Below, piece by piece: positions 5,226-11,130 of a stretch of 11,130 nt of DNA. Source of the DNA: Verrucomicrobiota bacterium. Its GTDB lineage: Bacteria; Verrucomicrobiota; Verrucomicrobiia; Limisphaerales; JAHEOI01. The position numbers and the translations under genes were made by a program. Position 1 is the first letter of the stretch. Each line of letters starts with the position of its first letter. The notes below the pieces were generated by a model. That model was given only the letters and a program-made list of their open reading frames with translations, was not told where the DNA came from and made no database searches. The stretch is taken from the NCBI GenBank assembly GCA_018610125.1, contig JAHEOI010000167.1, forward strand, positions 1 through 11,130. Reading direction: 5' to 3'.

Positions 5226-7943
5226 ATGATGATCAAGCAAGCATCGGCTTTGAAAATGAATCTTGTGGCGGTTGCTCTCATGCTCGGCTTGACCGGTGCC
5301 GCAATGGGACAAAAGGACCCGGATGTCCAGTATGTCACAATCTACCAAACGATCCAGGAAGCAGACCGCCTCAAGGAGCAGGATGCCTATTCAGCAGCCT
5401 TGATGCGATATCGCGAAGCGCGCAATCAGCTTGAGCGGTTCCAGACGGGCAACCCGGATTGGAACCCGGATGTTGTTTCGTATCGCTTGGATTACATCAG
5501 CGATAAAATCGCCACGCTGAACAAGGAGCTGCAGGCGGGTAATACGGGCAGTCAAGGCCAGCGTATTTTGGACCTTCCCCAATCCGAAGAGCCGGAGTCC
5601 AAGCAGAGTGAGATTGCCACACTGAGAAAGCGGGTCCGAAACCTCACGCAATCGAAGCGTTTGCTGGAGGCCAAGCTCCGGGAAGCCCTCAAAGCCCAGC
5701 CGGCCAATGTCAATCAGAAGGAGCTCGTCAAAGCCGAAGCCAAAATCAAAGCCCTTCAAAAAGAGAATCGGCAATTGCAGGCACGGTTGAGCCGGGCCGA
5801 AAAGGCGCTTCAGGAAGTCGAAGACGACGAACAAGGGTCAAAGGCCGAGCAATTGGCTAAGACTGAGAGTGAGATCAAAAAGCAAGGGAAGCTCCTGGTC
5901 ACACTTAGAAAAGAGAATCAAGCCCTCAAAGAGCAGCTCAAAGCACTCAAATCGTCCGGCGCCTCCACGACGAACCGACAAGACCAAGCTTCATCCGGCT
6001 TGAATGACGTCCAGTTGAACTATTCAAAGGAGCTCAAGCAAGTACGCAACGCCCTCGCCGCTTCTCAAAAGGCGGTCAAAAAGCAAAAGAAGCGACTGGA
6101 CAGCTTGGTTAAAGAGAAAGTCGAGCTTAAAGCTCAAGTCGATTCCCTCAAAAAAGAGAATGCGGCCCTCCGCAAAGAGAAGGCCGCGTTGCGAAAGGAG
6201 GTCGCGTCACTCAGAGAGCAGCTCAACCAGCAAGGTGATGTGGCGCACCTCAAACAACAGCTCGCCAAGCTGAAAGCGGAAATGACTGCCCAAGCCTCGG
6301 AGAAACAAGCACTTCAGCAGAAAAAAGCCGCCTTAAAGGATCGAGGCCAAGCGGTTGCGTCCGAAAATCCCGATGGCAATCCGGGGTCGACGAGCCCAAA
6401 GGGCGCACAGAACGCCTCGAGCGGACTTTCCACCGCAGAGGCGTCTAAAGAGCAAAGGCCGGTTCATGAAAAGGCGAAGAAAAAGGACGACAACAAGCCC
6501 GGTTTCTTCAAGCGCATCTATTCGAGCATCCCCCTAATCGGCGGCGGCGGGAAACAAAAGTCCGCGGCCAAGACTGCCAATCCCGATACCGAGCCGCAGT
6601 CGACGAGCCCAAAGAGCGCACAGAACGCCTCGAGCGGACCTTCCACCGCAGAGGCCTCCAAAAAGCAAACGGCGGATCATGAAAAGCCGAAGAAAAAGGA
6701 CGACAACAAGCCCGGCTTCTTCAAGCGCATCTATTCGAGCATCCCCCTAATCGGTGGCGGCGGAAAACAAAAGAAAACGGAAGGTGCGGAAGCGGATGAG
6801 CCTTCACCCGATAAAAAAGAGCATTCCGAGCCTGTACAACTGTCCAAGTCCGACAGCAAATCGGATAAGGCTTCTAAGGAGATCGCCTCGCCCTCCAAGC
6901 CCAAGAGCGACAAACCAAAGGCTGCCAAGCAGAAAAAGAAGAAAAAGGGATGGTTCAAGAAGACGATCTCCAAAATACCGTTTGTCGGGGGCAGCGGATC
7001 CAAAAAGGGAGAACAGGAACGAGAGAGTGCAGCCAAGCCTTCCGAGGAAAAGGATCGAATGGCTTCGACCACGCAGGAAACCGACGCACCTCCCTCAAAG
7101 CAGGCTAAATCAAAGAGTACGTCGACCACGCAGGGTAAAGAGAGCATGCCTGACCAGGCCACAAAAGAATCCGCGGATAACACCGATACCAACGATTCCC
7201 CCAATGCTTTGGCCGCCGCAGACAATTCCGGCAGCGCCGAGCAAGGCACGCTGAATAGCATCCCGCCAGGCACCGGTCCATTGGTAGCACAAGCGAAAAG
7301 AGCCTTCAGCAGCGGGAATTACCAAGAGGCCGAGAAGAAATATCAGCAAGCGTTGCAATCCGACACCGACAATGTCTTTATCCTTTCCAATCTGGCGGCC
7401 ATTCAGATTCAGCGCGGCAAACTGGAAAGCGCCAAAAAGCATGTGAAGCACGCCTTGAGCGAGGCCCCGAACGATGCCTTCAGCTTGACACTATTGGGCA
7501 TTGTCCACTTCCGTCAAAGCCGTTTCGACCAGGCACTCAAGGTGCTACGCCAGGCGGCCGAGCGGAATCCCAAGGACGCCAAGACCCAGAATTACCTCGG
7601 GATTACATTGAGCCAAAAGGGAAAGCGGAAAGCAGCCGAAAAGGCGTTGAGGAAAGCAGTGCAGCTTGAGCCCGGATACGCCAGTGCCCATTACAACCTC
7701 GCTCTTGTTTACGCCACCGAGGAGCCATCGTTCCCCAACCTGGCGCGATACCATTACCGAAAAGCCCTCAACGCCGGCCATAAGCCGAACAAGGAGCTCG
7801 AGAAGCTCTTAAGCAACTCGAGTAGCGGGACCACTGCCGACTCCGACAAGCCCACTCCTCGGAAGGCAAGCCAGGACGGCAGCTCCTCTCAATCCAATGA
7901 ACCCGCTCCTAAGCAATCCCAAACCACATCGGAGACAAAATGA
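5226..7943 (+). CDS. exported coiled-coil and TPR protein with duplicated internal module
   Basis: This is a 905-residue protein I do not recognise by name. A signal peptide occupies residues 1-28 (hydrophobic 12-26, likely cleavage after AMG), so it acts outside the cytoplasm. Next come a helical TPR-like segment (about 30-105), a heptad-rich Lys/Glu/Gln/Leu coiled coil (about 129-375), a low-complexity Ser/Lys/Pro/Glu region (about 376-680), and four to five TPRs (about 682-855, e.g. NYQEAEKKYQQAL and ALKVLRQAAERNPKDAKTQNYL). A polar Ser-rich tail ends it. The middle holds two near-identical 65-residue copies (381-445, 452-516), each ending in FFKRIYSSIPLIGGGGKQK. A divergent third copy of that motif, GWFKKTISKIPFVGGSG, lies at 575-591. 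The frame is open from a TTG at 5112, but the ATG at 5226 directly precedes the signal peptide; ATGs at 5229 and 5256 are alternatives and none has a good ribosome binding site. A scaffold role in the envelope is a guess. Confidence 0.85.
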   Translation: MMIKQASALKMNLVAVALMLGLTGAAMGQKDPDVQYVTIYQTIQEADRLKEQDAYSAALMRYREARNQLERFQTGNPDWNPDVVSYRLDYISDKIATLNKELQAGNTGSQGQRILDLPQSEEPESKQSEIATLRKRVRNLTQSKRLLEAKLREALKAQPANVNQKELVKAEAKIKALQKENRQLQARLSRAEKALQEVEDDEQGSKAEQLAKTESEIKKQGKLLVTLRKENQALKEQLKALKSSGASTTNRQDQASSGLNDVQLNYSKELKQVRNALAASQKAVKKQKKRLDSLVKEKVELKAQVDSLKKENAALRKEKAALRKEVASLREQLNQQGDVAHLKQQLAKLKAEMTAQASEKQALQQKKAALKDRGQAVASENPDGNPGSTSPKGAQNASSGLSTAEASKEQRPVHEKAKKKDDNKPGFFKRIYSSIPLIGGGGKQKSAAKTANPDTEPQSTSPKSAQNASSGPSTAEASKKQTADHEKPKKKDDNKPGFFKRIYSSIPLIGGGGKQKKTEGAEADEPSPDKKEHSEPVQLSKSDSKSDKASKEIASPSKPKSDKPKAAKQKKKKKGWFKKTISKIPFVGGSGSKKGEQERESAAKPSEEKDRMASTTQETDAPPSKQAKSKSTSTTQGKESMPDQATKESADNTDTNDSPNALAAADNSGSAEQGTLNSIPPGTGPLVAQAKRAFSSGNYQEAEKKYQQALQSDTDNVFILSNLAAIQIQRGKLESAKKHVKHALSEAPNDAFSLTLLGIVHFRQSRFDQALKVLRQAAERNPKDAKTQNYLGITLSQKGKRKAAEKALRKAVQLEPGYASAHYNLALVYATEEPSFPNLARYHYRKALNAGHKPNKELEKLLSNSSSGTTADSDKPTPRKASQDGSSSQSNEPAPKQSQTTSETK
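6366..6560 (+). repeat. 195-bp direct repeat inside the TPR gene, copy 1
   Basis: This encodes residues 381-445 of the coiled-coil/TPR protein. By my manual comparison about 18 of 195 bases differ from copy 2. The last roughly 85 bases, encoding KKKDDNKPGFFKRIYSS and the Gly-rich end, differ only at three synonymous positions. The repeat keeps the reading frame, with a period of 213 bases (71 codons). Confidence 0.9.
6579..6773 (+). repeat. 195-bp direct repeat inside the TPR gene, copy 2
   Basis: This encodes residues 452-516, separated from copy 1 by 18 bases (SAAKTA). High nucleotide identity points to a recent in-frame duplication, or to gene conversion keeping the copies alike. Confidence 0.9.
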
Positions 7944-8380
7944 GTGATATTCGTGCCACGCTTAGTCAATCGGTGCACCGGATCGAGATCAAATCGGGTC
8001 GGCGCGGCCTCCACGAGATCACGGACCAAGTGGAGGCCGTCGTGCGTCAGGAGAAGTTCCAAACCGGGCTCGCCACACTTCATCTGCAACACACCTCCGC
8101 CTCCCTCCTAATCCAAGAAAATGCCGATCCGGATGTTCGTGAGGATTTCGAGCGCTTTTTCACTCGACTGGTCCCCGATGGCGATTCCCTTTTCGTCCAT
8201 ACGATGGAGGGTGCCGATGACATGCCGGCTCATATTCGAACGGCATTGACCACGGTCAATCTAAGCATACCGATCGCAAACGGATCCCTGGCACTCGGGA
8301 CCTGGCAAGGGATTTACCTTTGGGAGCACCGTCACCACTCACATCGCCGACGAGTCGTCATCCATCTTTTGGGAGAATAG
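7940..8380 (+). CDS. yjbQ: YjbQ/UPF0047 family protein
   Basis: This 146-residue protein is a full-length member of the YjbQ (UPF0047) family, small trimeric cytoplasmic proteins. E. coli YjbQ shows weak thiamine phosphate synthase activity, and the family is often named 'secondary thiamine-phosphate synthase enzyme'; the true physiological role is unsettled. The signatures are HTSASLLIQENADPDV (51-66), EGADDMPAHIR (90-100, with conserved His98) and GTWQGIYLWEHR (120-131). The ATG overlaps the TGA of the TPR gene (ATGA, four bases), and GGAG (7931-7934) lies five bases before it inside the upstream gene. The two are therefore almost certainly co-transcribed and translationally coupled. The pairing of a cytoplasmic YjbQ with an exported scaffold-like protein has no obvious logic. 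A REP-like pair begins seven bases after the stop codon. Confidence 0.95.
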   Translation: MSDIRATLSQSVHRIEIKSGRRGLHEITDQVEAVVRQEKFQTGLATLHLQHTSASLLIQENADPDVREDFERFFTRLVPDGDSLFVHTMEGADDMPAHIRTALTTVNLSIPIANGSLALGTWQGIYLWEHRHHSHRRRVVIHLLGE

Positions 8381-8386
8381 GGGAAT

Positions 8387-8430
8387 GTCCCTCCCTGATA
8401 GGGACCTGGTCCCCGAGGTCCCACTTTTCC
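8387..8430 (+). repeat. REP-like palindromic unit, copy B1
   Basis: The head CCTCCCTGATAGGGACC is followed by a seven-base stem GGGACCT/AGGTCCC around an eight-base loop and the tail CCCAC. It is the same family as the three units at 3307-3472, about 5 kb away. It is located directly after the yjbQ stop codon. Confidence 0.8.
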
Positions 8431-8464
8431 GTTTTTTTGTGCGAGGTGGGGAACCAAGAGATAC

Positions 8465-8500
8465 GTGGGACGTCCGGGAGAACGTCCCTATCACGGACCC
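8465..8500 (-). repeat. REP-like palindromic unit, inverted copy B2
   Basis: Read on the minus strand it is GTGATAGGGACGT followed by an eight-base loop and ACGTCCCAC. The stem GGGACGT/ACGTCCC is seven bases and differs from that of B1 at paired positions. The head carries CCGTGATA instead of CCCTGATA. Confidence 0.75.
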
Positions 8501-8583
8501 TACGTTCGCTCCTCCACTATACTCCTCCACTCCCTCCCTTTTCTATAGCCAGATCGGCTTGAATCCGATAATTTGGACATACA

Positions 8584-10917
8584 ATGAAGTGTCGTGTAGT
8601 AGCTTTGATCAGTGCTCTCCTATTGACCTGCCAAATGAGCAGCTTGGGAGATTCCGGCTCCGGCGAAAACAGTGCGGCGAAAATCCGATTCGGATTTACG
8701 GGGAAAGAGAGCTTTCCAATCCAGCAGGGTATCAGCCTTCTTCAATCCGCCGACCTGAATGGCGATGGATTATTGGATATCGTTGTCGCCAACAATGCGC
8801 GCTCGAAAATCAACCTGCTCTACAATCAAACCGGCAAAGAGAAGACCGACGGCAATCAAGCGGAGCGCCAATGGGAACTGAACGAGCTTCCGCCGGACGC
8901 CCGATTTCGGATCGATTCAATTGCCTCGGAAAAACGAATCGCCGCGCTCCAGGTCGCGGATATCAATAGCGACGATCGTCCGGATCTCGTCTATTATGGG
9001 GAGCCGAAAGAGCTGATTGTTCAATACAATGAAGGCAACGAGAATTGGGGAGTTCCGGAGCGGTGGTCGATTTCAGAGGGGGTTTTGAATCCGAACGGAC
9101 TGCTGGTTGGCGACCTTAACGATGACGAGCGTCCGGACCTCCTTTTGTTGGGCGAAAACGAGATCTTTTTCCTGGCCCAGAACGAAAAGCATCTCCTGAG
9201 CGAGCCGAAAAGGATCCCCTTCTCCGGCAGCGTCAAAGGAATCCAAATCCTCGATGTCAATGGGGATGAACGCCAAGACTTATTGATGGTCAATTGGGAC
9301 AGCGAGCATCCGATTCGCCTCCGTCTGCAAAACCGGTTCGGGAAGCTTGGCCCCGAGGTCCATTTCACATTACCCCCGATTCGTGCTTATTGGGCCGACG
9401 ACCTCAATCATGATCAGATACCCGAGATCGTCACTATCGCCCGTAATTCGGGACGAGTCCAACTGGCCCACCTCACGCAGCAAGACCCGAAACCGCTCCC
9501 AGGCAAGCTCAAACAGGGTCAGTTCGAAGTGCTTCCGCTCAATCGCAGCTCCAATAGCGAGCGGGGGCTCCTTTGGTCCGACCTGAACAGCGATGGCCGG
9601 CCCGACCTGCTTGCCGCCGAGCCGAAGAGCGGGGAGATAACACTTTACCGTCAGCAAGCTCACGGCCAATTCGCCGCACCACAGAGCTTCCCCTCGCTGA
9701 CCGATATTCGCGCGCTCGATGCCGCCGACTGGGATCAAGATGACCAGAATGAGATTTTCCTGCTAAGCTCCGAGGAACGGGAGGTCGGTGTGACCAAGAT
9801 CGATAAGAACGGACGAATCCCGTTTCCGCGCATCATCCCGGCGGAAGGACGACCTCTTGCGCTGACGGCGGGCCGGATTTTTCCTTCCAAAAAAGCGATG
9901 CTCGCCTTGTTGGTTCGGGATGAAGAGGATCGCCGGATCTTGGAGCTTCGAAGCTCGGACGGTGAAATCCAACGGCGACCTTTAAGTCCCGACTTTAAAT
10001 CGACCCCATCCACCATGGCCATCCATGACCTTGACCAGGATGGCCTCCAAGACATTTTCTTTCTGAGCCAATACCAGAAAATCAAGGTTCTGCGCCAGCG
10101 CAAAGGTGGAGGCTTTGAAGAGCTTAATGTCTCCCCTCCCGGCGGGAGCTCGGCGGAGCCATGGATGAGTCAAGCCGACATCGATGGCGATGGCCCACCT
10201 GAATTGCTGTTGGCCAAGGACAACTTCGTGCGGGCGGTCAAGCTCGACAAGACAACACGCTCGTCGGAGAAAGGCAGTACCGGTTGGACGCTCAAAGTCA
10301 AAGAGCAAATCAACGGAGCCGCCAGCAATTCCCGCATCACCGGGGCGGGCGCGTTGGCGAGCAATGAGTCCGAGACGCCGTACCTGTTTCTCCTCGATTC
10401 CCAGAAAAATGCGCTGACCCTCTGCGAGCAGAACGAAGCCGGAGTTTGGAAGGTCTCCCGAACGATTGAGCTGCCGGTCAGTCAGTTCTCAAAGCTCGAA
10501 CCGGTCAAAATCGGAAGCTCAAAAGGGAAAACCATGACTCTTTTGGGAGCGGAATCGGTTGCTTGGATGCACTTCCAAGGCAAGCTCTGGCAATACAAGA
10601 CATTGGACGGCTATGAGACCCCGATTCAAGATGCCCGTTTGAGGGACGTCATCTCCGGAGACCTCAATGATGACGGGCAACGGGAACTGGTCTTCCTGGA
10701 AACGAAGCAGCACCACATCGATATCGTCAGGCTAGGTGATGGGCATCAGCTTCTGCCGGGCAACCGTTGGCAAGTCTTCGAGAAGCGCTCGTTTCGGAAC
10801 CGCGGGCGGAAAAGGCCCGAGCCGCGAGAAGCGGTGATTGCCGACTTCACCAATGACGCCAAAGACGATCTTGTCATCATTGTCCATGACCGGGTCTTGC
10901 TCTATCCTCAAGATTAG
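8584..10917 (+). CDS. exported FG-GAP/VCBS-repeat beta-propeller protein
   Basis: This 777-residue protein has an N-terminal signal peptide (about 1-22, MKCRVVALISALLLTCQMSS). A cysteine at 16 sits in a poor lipobox context, so lipoprotein status is unlikely but open. The rest is repeats of FG-GAP/VCBS type. Each carries an Asp-rich loop before a hydrophobic strand: ADLNGDGLLDIVV (56-68), ADINSDDRPDLVY (125-137), GDLNDDERPDLLL (176-188), LDVNGDERQDLLM (223-235), DDLNHDQIPEIVT (272-284), SDLNSDGRPDLLA (332-344), ADWDQDDQNEIFL (381-393), HDLDQDGLQDIFF (481-493), ADIDGDGPPELLL (531-543), GDLNDDGQRELVF (692-704) and ADFTNDAKDDLVI (753-765). In such proteins the D-x-N/D-x-D loops bind calcium and the blades form integrin-like propellers, usually extracytoplasmic with binding roles. 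No catalytic domain is visible. The ATG at 8584 lacks a clear ribosome binding site. GATAAT at 8567-8572 could be a -10 box but is very close to the start codon. It appears monocistronic. Confidence 0.9.
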   Translation: MKCRVVALISALLLTCQMSSLGDSGSGENSAAKIRFGFTGKESFPIQQGISLLQSADLNGDGLLDIVVANNARSKINLLYNQTGKEKTDGNQAERQWELNELPPDARFRIDSIASEKRIAALQVADINSDDRPDLVYYGEPKELIVQYNEGNENWGVPERWSISEGVLNPNGLLVGDLNDDERPDLLLLGENEIFFLAQNEKHLLSEPKRIPFSGSVKGIQILDVNGDERQDLLMVNWDSEHPIRLRLQNRFGKLGPEVHFTLPPIRAYWADDLNHDQIPEIVTIARNSGRVQLAHLTQQDPKPLPGKLKQGQFEVLPLNRSSNSERGLLWSDLNSDGRPDLLAAEPKSGEITLYRQQAHGQFAAPQSFPSLTDIRALDAADWDQDDQNEIFLLSSEEREVGVTKIDKNGRIPFPRIIPAEGRPLALTAGRIFPSKKAMLALLVRDEEDRRILELRSSDGEIQRRPLSPDFKSTPSTMAIHDLDQDGLQDIFFLSQYQKIKVLRQRKGGGFEELNVSPPGGSSAEPWMSQADIDGDGPPELLLAKDNFVRAVKLDKTTRSSEKGSTGWTLKVKEQINGAASNSRITGAGALASNESETPYLFLLDSQKNALTLCEQNEAGVWKVSRTIELPVSQFSKLEPVKIGSSKGKTMTLLGAESVAWMHFQGKLWQYKTLDGYETPIQDARLRDVISGDLNDDGQRELVFLETKQHHIDIVRLGDGHQLLPGNRWQVFEKRSFRNRGRKRPEPREAVIADFTNDAKDDLVIIVHDRVLLYPQD

Positions 10918-11130
10918 GGTCTGTAAAGAAATAAGTGTGTCATTTGCTGGAGCCAATTTTGGTTTCTGGCGAGGCACGATGAAGGAGCATAGCCTTGCCC
11001 TCTGTGACTGAAGAGTAACGAAGCCAGAAAGCAAAATTGGCCCAGCCCCGGAGGGGCGGGGCGGCACCGAGCCATCTGCTGTGTTGCTCCTCGGTTACAG
11101 CCCGCTCCGGGATGCGCCCACGGCGCGCCG
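10918..11130. other. non-coding structured stretch, possible mobile or repeated element end
   Basis: No coding frame is convincing in these 213 bases. The stretch begins GGTCTGTAAAGAAATAAG directly after the stop codon of the propeller gene, then holds a long inverted repeat (10946-11046). It goes on to GC-rich hairpins, CCCC-GGA-GGGG near 11046-11056 and ACCGAG/CTCGGT near 11069-11098. The GGGTCTGTAAAGAAAT-type end is reminiscent of some insertion sequence termini, possibly of the IS256 class, but no transposase is visible before the window stops. A non-autonomous element or a dispersed repeat fits equally well. Confidence 0.4.
10946..11046. repeat. long imperfect inverted repeat (about 24-bp arms)
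   Basis: The left arm (10946-10970) and right arm (11023-11046) are reverse complements apart from one mismatch and one extra base. The central 19 bases, GCCAATTTTGGTTTCTGGC against GCCAGAAAGCAAAATTGGC, differ only at one position. The 52 bases between the arms show no clear coding potential. On RNA this would fold into a long hairpin that could also end transcription of the propeller gene. Confidence 0.8.

Larger units (their letters stand above)
8387..8500. repeat. REPIN-like inverted pair of REP units
   Basis: Unit B1 (8387-8430, plus) and unit B2 (8465-8500, minus) face each other across a 34-base spacer. This matches the general plan of REPINs, paired inverted REP sequences that spread with the help of a RAYT (Y1-type) transposase encoded elsewhere in the genome. 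No transposase gene is present in this window, so mobilisation is inferred. Confidence 0.65.

Noticed and set aside
6731..7273. 180-residue minus-strand frame opposite the TPR gene
   Set aside because: Its Ser/Leu/Phe-rich composition mirrors the Lys/Glu/Ser codons of the low-complexity region on the other strand.
8596..8640. Lipobox in the propeller protein (Cys16)
   Set aside because: The preceding residues Leu-Leu-Thr fit the lipobox poorly at the -1 position, and a standard signal peptide cleavage a few residues later is as likely.
10732..11067. 111-residue minus-strand frame at the right end, considered as a transposase remnant
   Set aside because: It overlaps the propeller gene and the inverted repeat and shows no DDE, HUH or other transposase motif.

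Overview
The window reads as an ordinary chromosomal stretch from a free-living Gram-negative-type bacterium, not phage or plasmid. Two proteins carry N-terminal export signals and there are no phage or conjugation genes. Base composition looks moderately GC-rich. The mix of an EHD/dynamin-like GTPase, an HNH protein of the 'VLVLNR...VNVCTVKRAL' type, a coiled-coil/TPR exported protein, an FG-GAP propeller and abundant palindromic intergenic repeats resembles the Planctomycetes-Verrucomicrobia group, perhaps Opitutae. That placement is an inference from general gene style, not a demonstrated assignment.

Left part (1-3250), all on the minus strand and read right to left: prfB (release factor 2, with an intact programmed +1 frameshift site), then trpC (indole-3-glycerol phosphate synthase), then a dynamin-family GTPase that runs off the left edge. 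The 368-base gap between prfB and the tRNA holds three copies of a palindromic REP-like unit and a strong hairpin. A tRNA-Glu(CTC) with encoded CCA follows on the plus strand.

Middle (3796-4879): a lone RelE/ParE-like protein on the plus strand converges with an HNH endonuclease on the minus strand. A 346-base gap separates the HNH gene from the next operon. It holds a good -35 element for the HNH gene and several inverted repeats, but no convincing gene.

Right part (5226-10917), plus strand: a 905-residue exported coiled-coil/TPR protein with an internally duplicated 65-residue module overlaps a YjbQ-family gene by four bases. Next comes an inverted pair of the same REP-like unit (REPIN arrangement). 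Then there is a 777-residue exported FG-GAP/VCBS beta-propeller protein. The last 213 bases are non-coding and hold a long imperfect inverted repeat, probably part of a mobile or repeated element cut by the window edge.

No new multi-gene system is evident. The most interesting signals are the REP-like family with covarying stems at two intergenic sites, the recently duplicated basic/hydrophobic module in the TPR protein, the terminal inverted-repeat element, and a textbook prfB recoding site.
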